Source of the DNA: Phycisphaerales bacterium | GTDB taxonomy: Bacteria > Planctomycetota > Phycisphaerae > Phycisphaerales > UBA1924 | Direction of reading: 5' to 3' | Length of the DNA: 64,000 nt | NCBI GenBank assembly: GCA_029260295.1 | Contig: JAJDDN010000007.1 | Coordinates: 124,001 to 188,000 of the forward strand | Part shown: positions 45,426 to 54,332 of the stretch, piece after piece | Layout of the letters: each line of letters begins with the position of its first letter | How positions within the stretch are numbered: position 1 is the stretch's first letter | The notes under the pieces: model-generated | Told to the model about the DNA's origin: nothing | Databases searched by the model: none | What the model saw: the letters and a program-made list of their open reading frames with translations, nothing else | Program-made: the position numbers and the translations under genes

Positions 45426-47213
45426 TCAAGGGCATCCCCCGCCGAACGCCGTGAGGTAGGATGCGATATCAAAGAAATCAAACCCGGTATCCCCGTTGAA
45501 ATCGACTGCGTTACTCAGGAAGAACGCGATGTCGAAGAAATCAAGGGCACCGTCGCCGTTGAGGTCCGCTGAACATGGGGTCATCGCCGCAATATCTTCA
45601 GAATCAATATCAAAGTCGCCGTCCATATCGAAGATTTCTACACCAGGCTCAATCTTGATACCAGGGCCAGTAATCGCGGCTGTTGCGGCTGCGATTTCGG
45701 CTGCATCAATAGTTCCGTCGTTATTCACATCTCCGAGTCGAGATTGGTTATAAATCGACCATGTCCTATCAGCGGGTACACCGGTCAACTGACGAACCAC
45801 TCCGCCAGGCCAAACCACTTCAACCATCAACGCCTCGGTATCTGCCCCAAGACCAAACTGAACAGTCCGCCCCTCGCTTGCCTTGTAGTTCACCCCTGAG
45901 CGGGCTTGACCGGCCTGCCACTTGCCGTTTGCAAAGACATTGAAACATGTACCAACACACATGATGTTTCCGGCATCGCCAATCGGCTTGAACCGGACCA
46001 TATGGTTGCTGGCCGCATCTGGCGAGTTATTGATGAACAACTTGACTGTATTACTGGTGTTCCCAACAAGCATATCAAGCAAGCCGTCGTTGTTTACATC
46101 ACCCACCGCCACCGCATATGAAGTCCCGCTGACATCCACACCCGCCGCCGGACCATCGTCGGTCATTGGCCAGTCGGCAATGTCTTCGCCCCGGTACAAA
46201 CGATTGGGGGTCATCATGTTGCACACATACAAATCGGAGAACGAGTCGTTATCAAAATCTGCGAACACGGTGCCCCATCCGATTCGGCCGGAGGTTACAC
46301 CCGCGGCATCGGTCACATCCGAATAGGCCGAGGCACCATCGTGCATATATAGGACATTGCGTGAGCCATCTGTCATGTACACATCAAAGAACGAGTCGTT
46401 GTTGAGATCTGCAACCGCGATCCCCATGCAGTCGATATACGCGAACGCATTGGCCGAAGCGGTAATCTCGGTAAATATCCCGCCATCGTTGCGGTACAGC
46501 CGGTTCCACCATGAGAGCGAGGTTCCTTTGTCGGTCCCCAGATAGATATCGTCGTCCCCGTCACGATCAAAGTCGAAGAACGAAGAGAGCAGCGTAGGAT
46601 CGTTCTCAGCATCAACATTGAGCGCAACAGCGGAATCGGTGAATGTGCCATCGCCGTTGTTGTGGAACAGCATGTTTGCAGTCCAGTTACCACTCGTGCC
46701 CGAGCGCGTTGGTACATACAAGTCCATGAAGCCATCTTGGTCATAATCTGACCACGACGGCCCCATCGCTGCGGAAACTTGGTTCACGCCAGCAGTTGCC
46801 GAAACATCCGTAAAGACAAAGTTGCCATCATTTCTGTACAGCTTGCTCGATGAGAGCCAACCAGAGATAAAGATGTCTTGATCACCGTCATTGTCATAAT
46901 CAGCACAAGCAACACCCGATGCTGCGATTGCGGCCAGATTCGAGCCGATGCTGCGATCTGTATAATTACCAGCCCCGTCGTTTTCGTAGATACGAAGCGC
47001 CCCTCCAACCATCCCAGCAAGGATAATGTCGAGATCGTCATCCCCATCAAAGTCAAGCAGCCCAAGCCCAGGGCCAAACTGAGTAGCCATCGACGGGGCG
47101 ATTACATAGTTAATCCCACGCGCAACCGCTTCCTCAGTAAACGAAAGCGGAGCTGCCGTCGCCGACAATGCAACCGCCATACCAACACACACGATAACTG
47201 ACCGACCCTTCAT
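45426..47213 (-). CDS. Secreted FG-GAP / ASPIC-UnbV protein with short GCP tail
   Basis: 595 residues from ATG 47213, with AGGAGG eight bases upstream; the frame to 47246 is longer but lacks this. Signal peptide SVIVCVGMAVALSATAA. At least six FG-GAP repeats (DFDGDDDLDIILAG, DYDNDGDQDIFISG, DYDQDGFMDLYVPT, DLNNDSFFDVYMTD, DVNNDGLLDMLVGN) lead to an ASPIC/UnbV module (GKWQAGQARSGVNYKASEG, VEVVWPGGVVRQL). A separate dockerin-like pair (DVNNDGTIDAAEIAAAT, DMDGDFDIDSEDIAAM) comes before the usual tail CSADLNGDGALDFFDIAFFL ... DFNGDTGFDFFDIAS ... GGCP, so this protein holds four loops. Confidence 0.87.
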   Translation of the reverse strand: MKGRSVIVCVGMAVALSATAAPLSFTEEAVARGINYVIAPSMATQFGPGLGLLDFDGDDDLDIILAGMVGGALRIYENDGAGNYTDRSIGSNLAAIAASGVACADYDNDGDQDIFISGWLSSSKLYRNDGNFVFTDVSATAGVNQVSAAMGPSWSDYDQDGFMDLYVPTRSGTSGNWTANMLFHNNGDGTFTDSAVALNVDAENDPTLLSSFFDFDRDGDDDIYLGTDKGTSLSWWNRLYRNDGGIFTEITASANAFAYIDCMGIAVADLNNDSFFDVYMTDGSRNVLYMHDGASAYSDVTDAAGVTSGRIGWGTVFADFDNDSFSDLYVCNMMTPNRLYRGEDIADWPMTDDGPAAGVDVSGTSYAVAVGDVNNDGLLDMLVGNTSNTVKLFINNSPDAASNHMVRFKPIGDAGNIMCVGTCFNVFANGKWQAGQARSGVNYKASEGRTVQFGLGADTEALMVEVVWPGGVVRQLTGVPADRTWSIYNQSRLGDVNNDGTIDAAEIAAATAAITGPGIKIEPGVEIFDMDGDFDIDSEDIAAMTPCSADLNGDGALDFFDIAFFLSNAVDFNGDTGFDFFDIASYLTAFGGGCP

Positions 47214-47852
47214 ACTCTCATCCTCCTCAATATCTTCTCTCGTCATAATTCAAAGAACACGACATTCCTAAATCTGAATCTGACCCACACAATCTACCAC
47301 ACTACGAGACCCGTGAGCAAGCAATAAATATCAAATTGAACCCACAATCTGCACCCGCTCGTCCTCTTTGGACCGCTAACCCGCGATTCCAACTCTGTTT
47401 GTTTGGGTATATCTTGGAGTGAACTCAGCCCTTACCTCCAATTTTCTACCGCTACCATATTTTTCAATGATCATTTTGCATGTTTATTTTCACCCTCTCT
47501 AGAACACCTTGGGAAACGATTTATTAATCACTTACTTGTTGTCGCATTGCTTCATGACTGCTATAGCGACAATGACCCGCCTTGAATTCTGATTCACATG
47601 GGATCCGATTCATGCGGGCAACGAACATATTTTCAGAGTCAACCCAACTCTGCATGTTGAAATATTCAGATTCATGAAAGGAAATCAAGAGCCCAGTTCT
47701 ACCCAACCGTTTCCCGAGTAAAACCAGTACTTATATTTGGACCGTAACTCGAACTGCACAAATCAATCTGGAAACTCACAAGGACTGATAAAACAAATGG
47801 GCAACAAATTAGTGGTTTCTGGGCTGGATCGTCAATGTCCCCAACCAGTCCA
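47214..47852. other. AT-rich gene-free stretch
   Basis: About 640 bases between the divergent secretome gene and the hairpin cluster. Open frames here (for example 47403-47585) have no coding bias or ribosome site. I see nothing else supported beyond promoter-like AT runs. Confidence 0.5.
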
Positions 47853-47995
47853 GAAACCCTCTCCGGCGGGGCTTCCCGCTCCGCCGGGGTTTCGGGAGGG
47901 GAGCAGCCAATGTGGCTGCCACCTTCGGACGCGGGAAGGCGAGAGCCCGCGTCCGTTTTTATGCAAACTCGGGTTTGCGGCTTTGCCGGAACCCG
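47853..47995 (+). ncRNA. Cluster of four hairpins, candidate structured RNA or repeat element
   Basis: Four adjacent stems in a GC-rich block inside AT-rich surroundings. A: 47853-47893, GAAACCC/GGGTTTC outer and CCGGCGGGGC/GCTCCGCCGG inner. B: 47903-47919, GCAGCCA/TGGCTGC. C: 47926-47955, perfect 10-base CGGACGCGGG/CCCGCGTCCG followed by five T, like a plus-strand terminator. D: 47970-47995, CGGGTT/AACCCG with an inner CGGC/GCCG. No plus-strand gene precedes it for 4 kb, so C would end an independent transcript. RNA identity is inference. Confidence 0.4.
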
Positions 47996-48072
47996 CACCG
48001 ACGCCGGGTGGGTAGAAACTTGGCGCCAATTCAAAACAAACTGCACGGCCTGTCTTTGTGTACGATTAGCCC

Positions 48073-48900
48073 ATGCGATCCGATTCACATCTAGCCTCCT
48101 CCTACCTCTCCATTTTGGGATGGCCCGCCGGCTTCCTCCTTGATGACCGGATTGAAGCATTGGTTGCCTCCATCGGGATGGACCCAGATCAGGCCCGATC
48201 CGAAGCCATGATGGAGCCTCCGACAGTCGTGGGGACGGTTGACGCGATCATCAGTGACGAGATTTTGCGGGTGCTCCATAATCTCGGAGTGCTTGCGGTC
48301 GCGCCGAGCGAGGACGAACTGGCGATGTACCCTGATCCCGAGCCCATCAAAAGGATCGCCCGATTCCCGGAGACCAGCCCCACTGCGTTTGCAGCTGACG
48401 ACAACGACGAGCCCGCGTGGACATTTACGACCGACGACATCAGGCTCATCGTTTCGGGCACGGCCCGGTATACCGAAACAAAGGTGAGCGCCAAACGGAC
48501 GACAATGGGGGCCGGGAATGGCACCTCGCGGTACAGCACAGAAGTGGAGACCGTCAGGACCGAACGGATACGCACCAAAGACATGCTTGATATTCATCTG
48601 GTCATGAATGGCAAGCCCCGCCTGCTCCGTTTGACTGGACAGCGCACGCTCATCCGATCGCTCGAAGACATTGACGATCCCCCATCGCTGCTCAATCCCC
48701 TCGATCCAATCGGGCTCCTCAAGCCCCATATCCCGGGCGTTCAGATTGACCAAGCCTTTGATTCATTCAATCCGCCCCCCAAAATCAGGCTGAAATCTGG
48801 CGGGAGCCGCCACAGTGCCAAAAAACGCACCCCTGAAGCGTTTGGATTTTACTCTGTATGGCTCGCCACGATCAACCGCATGCTCCGTGGCGAGGGCTAA
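48073..48900 (+). CDS. Hypothetical protein
   Basis: 275 residues from ATG 48073; no ribosome site is evident. No signal peptide. The N-terminal third is helical (LILGW-like, VASIGMDPDQARSEAMMEPP), with IISDEILRVLHNLGVLAVAP resembling a small helical bundle. The middle has a basic, glycine-rich stretch (GAGNGTSRYSTEVETVRTER) and the C-terminal part is proline- and lysine-rich (NPPPKIRLKSGGSRHSAKKR). I do not recognise a family. It stands alone after the hairpin cluster and 140 bases before the small membrane-protein pair. Confidence 0.6.
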   Translation: MRSDSHLASSYLSILGWPAGFLLDDRIEALVASIGMDPDQARSEAMMEPPTVVGTVDAIISDEILRVLHNLGVLAVAPSEDELAMYPDPEPIKRIARFPETSPTAFAADDNDEPAWTFTTDDIRLIVSGTARYTETKVSAKRTTMGAGNGTSRYSTEVETVRTERIRTKDMLDIHLVMNGKPRLLRLTGQRTLIRSLEDIDDPPSLLNPLDPIGLLKPHIPGVQIDQAFDSFNPPPKIRLKSGGSRHSAKKRTPEAFGFYSVWLATINRMLRGEG

Positions 48901-49040
48901 GAACCTTCGATTCAATCGTTGAATATCCCAAGCATGTGGTATTATCCTGAAATCAGTTTACCCTCATTCCCAACACTTCTTTACGAGGCTTCTTGCCGCC
49001 TGGATTTGAGGCGTGGGTTGACTCATCTGGAGAACCCGAA

Positions 49041-49271
49041 ATGGAAAGCCTAGTTCACGAGTTCATCACCAATGAGGAACTCTTTGTCGTTTCACTCATC
49101 ACGACGGCCATTGTTGTTATTGTCTTATTCAAAACTGTCGCACGGATGATCACCAACATTCATGTCGAGCACACCCGCCGAGAAATCGCGGCGTACATCG
49201 CCGAGGGCTCGATGACCCCAGAACAAGGCGAACGCCTCCTCAACTCCGGCAAATCCCGAGGCTGCAACTAA
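49041..49271 (+). CDS. Small single-span membrane protein, paralogue A
   Basis: 76 residues from ATG 49041, GGAG eight bases upstream. One membrane helix (LFVVSLITTAIVVIVLFKTV), a short basic segment, then REIAAYIAEGSMTPEQGERLLNSG, which has the SHOCT-like pattern of a C-terminal amphipathic helix pair. The same layout and the motif RE[IL]AAY[IV]AEGSMTP recur in the next gene at 49339, so the two arose by tandem duplication. Function unknown; small SHOCT-type membrane proteins often regulate larger partners, none of which is obvious here. Confidence 0.7.
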   Translation: MESLVHEFITNEELFVVSLITTAIVVIVLFKTVARMITNIHVEHTRREIAAYIAEGSMTPEQGERLLNSGKSRGCN

Positions 49272-49294
49272 CCCCCCCCACCCCCCCCAAAGTG
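49272..49294 (+). promoter_or_regulatory. C-rich motif, copy 1
   Basis: Eight C, A, eight C, then AAAGTG, lying 45 bases before the ATG of the next gene. Related motifs precede guaB and murQ in the same orientation relative to the gene. The opposite strand (two runs of eight G) could form a G-quadruplex. Confidence 0.4.
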
Positions 49295-49338
49295 AAGATC
49301 ACGCCAAGGGGTAAGCCTTGGAAAAAAAGGATAGAACA

Positions 49339-49605
49339 ATGGACCTCATGCTCGCAACCACCACACTCTGTCAAAATGATGCTTCCGAAATGATCTCGGC
49401 TTTGGGCGATAATCTTGTTGTCGCCATCGTCTTTGGCGTCGGAGGTATGATCGCCGTCGTGGCGATTTTGTTTACGACACTCACGGGCGTCGCCAACACC
49501 AAAGAACGCGAAAAAACCAAGCGTGAACTCGCGGCCTATGTCGCTGAGGGCTCAATGACGCCAACCGACGCCGAGCGGATCCTGCAAGCCGACAAAGAGG
49601 CCTGA
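49339..49605 (+). CDS. Small single-span membrane protein, paralogue B
   Basis: 88 residues from ATG 49339, AAGGAT six bases upstream (a TTG 21 bases earlier is less likely). Membrane helix NLVVAIVFGVGGMIAVVAIL, charged segment KEREKTK, then RELAAYVAEGSMTPTDAERILQAD. It matches paralogue A over the last 30 residues. Product location is the cytoplasmic membrane with the SHOCT-like tail probably in the cytosol (inferred from positive charge). It converges on guaB with 14 bases between. Confidence 0.75.
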   Translation: MDLMLATTTLCQNDASEMISALGDNLVVAIVFGVGGMIAVVAILFTTLTGVANTKEREKTKRELAAYVAEGSMTPTDAERILQADKEA

Positions 49606-49619
49606 TCTATGGTCTAGAA

Positions 49620-51116
49620 CTACAGACGCGACTGGGCGTGGGTGTAGTTGGGTGATTCCTTTGTAATCCGGATATCATGCGGATGGTTCTCTACCACAGT
49701 GGCACTCGAAACTCTCACAAACTTCGCCTGTTTACGGAATTCTTCGATGGTTGCGCAGCCGCAGTAGCCCATCGCGGATTTGAGCCCGCCGACCAGCTGA
49801 TAGGCGAACTCGGCGAGCGAGCCGCGATACGGCACCAACCCCTCGACACCCTCTGGAACGAATTTCTGCCCCTTTGTTTTGCCCGGGATAGCAAGTTTAT
49901 CCGCTTGTCGGTACCGATCTGCTGACCCCGCACCCATCGCGCCTTCTGAGCCCATCCCGCGATACGACTTGAAGCGGCGGCCGCCAGAAATCACCAGTTC
50001 ACCTGGGGATTCATCGAGCCCGCCGAAGAGCGAGCCCATCATGACCGTATCAGCACCCGCGGCGATCGCTTTGGCGATGTCCCCGCTGAGCCGGATCCCG
50101 CCGTCGGCGATAACGGGAATGCTTGACCCGATCGAAGCGATGCCTTCGACGGCGTTCATGATCGCGGTGATCTGAGGCATCCCCACACCTGTTACTACGC
50201 GAGTGGTACAGATTGATCCCGGACCAATACCGACCTTAACCGCATCGGCCCCGGCCTCTGCCAGCGCGATTGCGGCTTCGGCGGTCGCAATATTGCCTGC
50301 GATGACATCGATTGTGTATCTTTTTTTGATCTCTCGGACGGTGTCGATCACCGCACTGGAATGCCCGTGAGCGGTATCGACCACCAGCGCATCGACCTCG
50401 GCGGCGAGCAGTGCTTCGACGCGATCAAACTGGTTGGGACCAACGGCGGCACCGACACGGAGCCGGCCACGCATATCGACGCATGCATCGGGAAACTGGC
50501 TGAGCCGCTCAATGTCCCGCATGGTAATCAGCCCAGATAAACACCCGGCATCGTCTACAAGGAGCAGTTTCTCGACCTTATGCTTGTTCAGAAATTGTTC
50601 GGCCTGATTCAGGGTCGTCCCGGCGGGAGCGGTGACCAGGTTTTCTTTGGTCATGATCTCATCGATCGGGGTTTGGTGATTGCTGGCAAACTTGAGATCG
50701 CGGCGGGTCAGGATGCCCAGGAGTTTGCCCTTGGAACGGAGGGTGGTGTCGCCGTCTTGGGTGATGGGGAAGCCCGAGACATTGTGGGCGTGCATGAGCT
50801 CGATGGCTTTGCCGACGGTGTCGGTAGGTCCCAGGGTGATGGGATCGGTGATGACACCGTTGGCCGAGCGTTTGACGGTCGTCACCTCGCGGGCTTGGTC
50901 TTCGATTGAGAGATTTTTGTGGATGATCCCGATCCCGCCTTCTTGAGCGAGAGCGATGGCGAGTTCGGATTCGGTGACGGTGTCCATCGGTGCGGACACA
51001 AGGGGGGTGTTGATGATGATGGATTTGGTCAGGCGGGTGGCCGTGATCGCATCGGCGGGGAGGACATCGGAGGATTGGGGGATCAGCAGGACATCATCGA
51101 AGGTGATGCCTTCCAT
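49620..51116 (-). CDS. guaB: Inosine-5'-monophosphate dehydrogenase
   Basis: 498 residues from ATG 51116; the family starts at M-x-G-[IL]-T-F-D-D-V-L-L-I-P, matching [14 protein letters not shown], although the frame is open further to 51281. GuaB oxidises IMP to XMP with NAD+, the committed step to GTP. Motifs: [20 protein letters not shown], two CBS domains (around residues 95-205, [20 protein letters not shown]), the active-site loop [18 protein letters not shown] with the catalytic cysteine, and the flap arginine in [14 protein letters not shown]. Normal length. It diverges from the glycosidase gene at 51233. Confidence 0.97.
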   Translation of the reverse strand: MEGITFDDVLLIPQSSDVLPADAITATRLTKSIIINTPLVSAPMDTVTESELAIALAQEGGIGIIHKNLSIEDQAREVTTVKRSANGVITDPITLGPTDTVGKAIELMHAHNVSGFPITQDGDTTLRSKGKLLGILTRRDLKFASNHQTPIDEIMTKENLVTAPAGTTLNQAEQFLNKHKVEKLLLVDDAGCLSGLITMRDIERLSQFPDACVDMRGRLRVGAAVGPNQFDRVEALLAAEVDALVVDTAHGHSSAVIDTVREIKKRYTIDVIAGNIATAEAAIALAEAGADAVKVGIGPGSICTTRVVTGVGMPQITAIMNAVEGIASIGSSIPVIADGGIRLSGDIAKAIAAGADTVMMGSLFGGLDESPGELVISGGRRFKSYRGMGSEGAMGAGSADRYRQADKLAIPGKTKGQKFVPEGVEGLVPYRGSLAEFAYQLVGGLKSAMGYCGCATIEEFRKQAKFVRVSSATVVENHPHDIRITKESPNYTHAQSRL

Positions 51117-51164
51117 GACGATCTTCCCGGAACACGGGGAGACGATTGCAGCACAGGGGTTCTT

Positions 51165-51183
51165 ACTTTGGGGGGGGGTGGGC
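51165..51183 (-). promoter_or_regulatory. C-rich motif, copy 2 (upstream of guaB)
   Basis: On the minus strand GCCCACCCCCCCCCAAAGT, ending 49 bases before the guaB ATG. Same orientation toward the gene as copies 1 and 3. Confidence 0.4.
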
Positions 51184-51232
51184 TCCATGGGAGAGTATCG
51201 CATGGTGGTGGCGGGTTGTCTACGATTTTGAT

Positions 51233-53374
51233 GTGAAGACCACGACAAATACAGATCCAACTCAAATCCCATCGGTTTCATGGGAACCCAAGCAGCCTAT
51301 CGGTCTCTCGGTCGGTCTCTCGGCGGATGCCGAGTGGGTGCTGGCGATGGGCAATGGGTCCTTTGCGATGGGCTCGATCGACGCGACCCCCCGCAGGCGG
51401 TACCACGGCTTGCTGATCGCGAGCCAATCCCCTCCGGTCCAGCGGGTCAATCTGGTTTCGGCGATGGACGAATGCGTCCGGATCAGTCAGGAACATTGCT
51501 GCACCCCTGAACTGGCGATCCGGCTCACGAAGTTTCGGTTTGGCGATGACCAATCTCCGCCGATCACCATGCAGGGGCTGGTTGGCTTTGAGCATTCGCA
51601 CGACCGGTGCGTCTGGACCTACCACATCCCCACCCAGCAGGGCGCGATCTCGATCCGCAAGACGCTGACCATCCCCGATCGCACAAACGCTGCACTGCTG
51701 ACCTACGAGATCCAATCCCCAGTCGATGCGGCCATGGATCTGACCCCGCTGCTTGCTATGCGGGACTTTCATGAGTTGAACCATGCAGGCTCTGTCGGGA
51801 TCGATGACTTTGATACCAGCACCCTCAATGAACCGGCCGTCGAGGGCGTCCGGGTTGATCGTGGATCGCTTGGGGTCAACCTGCGTGGGCTCCATATCAA
51901 ATGGACCAACCAGCAGACCATTTACACCGGCATCCGGCTCGATCACGAAACCCATCGCGGACAGCCGGACCTTGAAGATTTGTTTGCACCCGGGCACTGG
52001 CGGATCGAAATTTCTAAGGGGATTTCGCAGACCATCCAGATCGAACTGGCCGATGTGTCGGTGGGGACCGTTGATTGGAATGGACTGGCGGACACCAAGA
52101 CCAAACGGATCCAATCCTCGATTAATCACGCTTTATCCTCGGCGAGCAACCCGGATGACCCGGCCGTCCGGGAGTCAATCGCGATGCTCGCGTCGGCGGC
52201 CGATGCGTATGTTGTTGACCGGACTGATCTAAAGAATGGCTCGACCTCGATCATCGCGGGGTACCCGTGGTTCAGCGATTGGGGACGCGACACGATGATC
52301 GCGATGCCCGGATTGCTCCTTGTGACGGGGCGTTTCGACGAGGCTCTCGATGCATTGACCACCTTCGCCAATGCCCGCCAGGACGGCTTGATACCCAATC
52401 GATTCGACGATGACGCGGGGCCGGCACACTTTAATACAGTCGATGCGTCGCTGTGGTTTGTCCATGCGTGCTCGCAGTGGTGCGGAGCGACATCGAATCC
52501 GCTTCCCAAATCGCTCGACGCGGCGTGCAGTAATATTCTCACAGCTTATTCCAGAGGCACCATCCACAACATCGGGGTCGATCCAGTTGACGGGCTCGTC
52601 ACCGCCGGGAGCGAAGATACGCAACTCACCTGGATGGATGCCCAGCGCGGCGGCGTCACCTTCACGCCTCGGCATGGAAAATCGATCGAGATTCAAGCCC
52701 TCTGGATCAACGCACTCCGCGCCTATGCCCGGCTTATCAATCCAATGCGGCCCACCGAGGCCACCGCACTCCGGGCCCAAGCCGACCTCGCGCAAGAGTC
52801 GATCTCCGCATTGATGACCAAGGGCCCATCACGCGGCTTGGTCGATTGCCTCACGCCATCGAGCCAGACTCGGGCCTCGCACTGGGAACGATCAAACGAA
52901 CTCCGTCCGAATCAGATTTTCGCGTTGTCGCTTCCAGAAGTTCAGTTGCCGGTAGCGGTTCGGGATGATGCGATTCATGCGGTTTGGGAATCGCTTATAA
53001 CACCAGCAGGTGTGCGGACGCTCTCGCCGGACGATCCCAGCTACCACCCCCACTACAGCGGAACTTTGATGGATCGTGACGCCGCGTACCACAACGGGAC
53101 CGTCTGGCCTTGGCTGCTGGGCCCGGCGTGCGAGGCGTTGATGCGGACACGCGGGTTCGATGATGTCTCTCGCGCGACGACCATTCAGCGGCTCACCGGA
53201 TTGGCCTCGGTCATGACCCGCGACAGCGTGGGGCAGATCCATGAGATCTACGACGCTGATCCAGATTCAAATGGCTCGCATCGCCCAGACGGATGCCCCG
53301 CCCAGGCGTGGTCGATCGCTGAGACGCTGCGGGTGCTGATTTTGGCTTGCAACCCCGGTTCTGAGCCGATTTGA
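51233..53374 (+). CDS. Amylo-alpha-1,6-glucosidase family protein (glycogen debranching type)
   Basis: 713 residues from GTG 51233; the frame is open back to 51146 but that part overlaps the guaB 5' region. N-terminal GDE_N-type domain (IDATPRRRYHGLLIASQSP, EWVLAMGNGSFAMGS) and C-terminal (alpha/alpha)6 barrel typical of GH133-like debranching enzymes: GYPWFSDWGRDTMIAMPGLL (the DWGRDT signature), NRFDDDAGPAHFNTVDASLW, DAQRGGVTFTPRHGKSIEIQ, and DRDAAYHNGTVWPWLLGPA. It probably removes alpha-1,6 branch glucose during glycogen breakdown. No other glycogen genes are nearby, and it has no signal peptide, so cytosolic. Confidence 0.9.
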   Translation: MKTTTNTDPTQIPSVSWEPKQPIGLSVGLSADAEWVLAMGNGSFAMGSIDATPRRRYHGLLIASQSPPVQRVNLVSAMDECVRISQEHCCTPELAIRLTKFRFGDDQSPPITMQGLVGFEHSHDRCVWTYHIPTQQGAISIRKTLTIPDRTNAALLTYEIQSPVDAAMDLTPLLAMRDFHELNHAGSVGIDDFDTSTLNEPAVEGVRVDRGSLGVNLRGLHIKWTNQQTIYTGIRLDHETHRGQPDLEDLFAPGHWRIEISKGISQTIQIELADVSVGTVDWNGLADTKTKRIQSSINHALSSASNPDDPAVRESIAMLASAADAYVVDRTDLKNGSTSIIAGYPWFSDWGRDTMIAMPGLLLVTGRFDEALDALTTFANARQDGLIPNRFDDDAGPAHFNTVDASLWFVHACSQWCGATSNPLPKSLDAACSNILTAYSRGTIHNIGVDPVDGLVTAGSEDTQLTWMDAQRGGVTFTPRHGKSIEIQALWINALRAYARLINPMRPTEATALRAQADLAQESISALMTKGPSRGLVDCLTPSSQTRASHWERSNELRPNQIFALSLPEVQLPVAVRDDAIHAVWESLITPAGVRTLSPDDPSYHPHYSGTLMDRDAAYHNGTVWPWLLGPACEALMRTRGFDDVSRATTIQRLTGLASVMTRDSVGQIHEIYDADPDSNGSHRPDGCPAQAWSIAETLRVLILACNPGSEPI

Positions 53375-53479
53375 ACCCTATATTCCTTGGAATTCGAGTC
53401 TAAAATGCTCGATCGCCGATCCCAATAAGAATCGGTATTCCAATCCCGTTTCATCCCTCCCCAATCGGAGATCATCAAT

Positions 53480-54301
53480 ATGAGAATGCTTCAATCACGC
53501 AACCCGGCTATGGGCGCTTTCGGGCAAGAAGGCCGCTTCGGCGACGCGCAGATCGCCAAGAGCGAATCCAACACCATGACCATCGGGGGCACCGTCTCGG
53601 CGACCTCGATTCTCCTGGCCATCGTCGCGGGTGTCGGGATCTTCACCTGGCAGCAGATGGTCAGCGGCGGCGCAATGAGCAACTTCGTCTTTCCCATACT
53701 CATCGGTGGGTTCATCTTCGGGATCGTCATCTCGTTTGCGATCTACGCCAAGCCAAAGATGGCCCGCGTGCTCGGGCCCATCCACGCCGTATTCCAGGGC
53801 GTGTTTGTTGGGGCGTTGAGCTACATGATCCCGATGCAGTTTCTTGGCAGCGCCGTGGATCCCGCGAATCCCGAGTCGGGCAACTCGATGGAGACACTCA
53901 TCCTCCAAGCCGTCGTCGCGACCTTCGGCGTTGCCGGGGCGATGCTCGCTGGGTACGCGTCCGGACTCTTGCGTGTCGGCCCCTTTATCCAGAAGTTGAT
54001 CATTACGGCGGGCCTCGGCCTGGTCTTCTATGTCGGGATGCTGTTCCTTCTCCAGATGTTCGGCGTCGGGGTCTGGAACGGGTTCGCTGACACCGGGATG
54101 ATGGGGATCGGTTTTACCGGATTTTGCGTCGCCCTCGCGTCGCTGTTCCTGCTGCTGGATTTCCAGTTCATTGAGAAGAATGTCGAAGCCGGGGCACCGA
54201 AGTACATGGAGTGGGTCGGCGCGTGGGCGTTGATGGTGACACTCGTCTGGCTGTACATCGAGATCCTGCGTCTGCTCTCTAAACTCCAGGCACGCGACTA
54301 A
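53480..54301 (+). CDS. Bax inhibitor-1 / YccA family membrane protein
   Basis: 273 residues; GGAG nine bases before ATG 53480. The N-terminus is a soluble lead (SRNPAMGAFGQEGRFGDAQ) typical of the BI-1-like Pfam group, then about seven membrane helices (VSATSILLAIVAGVGIFTW, FVFPILIGGFIFGIVISFAI, AVFQGVFVGALSYMIPMQF, and four more). Conserved acidic and basic residues in the last helices (LLLDFQFIEKNVEAGAPKYM, ALMVTLVWLYIEILRLLSKL) match the family. These proteins are proposed to leak protons or calcium; here the physiological role is unknown. Alone between the glycosidase and a convergent STAS gene. Confidence 0.9.
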   Translation: MRMLQSRNPAMGAFGQEGRFGDAQIAKSESNTMTIGGTVSATSILLAIVAGVGIFTWQQMVSGGAMSNFVFPILIGGFIFGIVISFAIYAKPKMARVLGPIHAVFQGVFVGALSYMIPMQFLGSAVDPANPESGNSMETLILQAVVATFGVAGAMLAGYASGLLRVGPFIQKLIITAGLGLVFYVGMLFLLQMFGVGVWNGFADTGMMGIGFTGFCVALASLFLLLDFQFIEKNVEAGAPKYMEWVGAWALMVTLVWLYIEILRLLSKLQARD

Positions 54302-54303
54302 GC

Positions 54304-54324
54304 GGCTCAGGAACTGAGCTTTAT
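54304..54324 (+). terminator. Short terminator after the BI-1 gene
   Basis: GCTCAG-GAA-CTGAGC stem followed by TTTAT, directly after the stop. The stem is short, so efficiency may be modest. Confidence 0.55.
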
Positions 54325-54332
54325 AAAGACTG

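Noticed and set aside
47737-48160. Several short frames on both strands around the hairpin cluster
   Set aside because: They arise from the GC-rich palindromic DNA; mutually overlapping and without ribosome sites.
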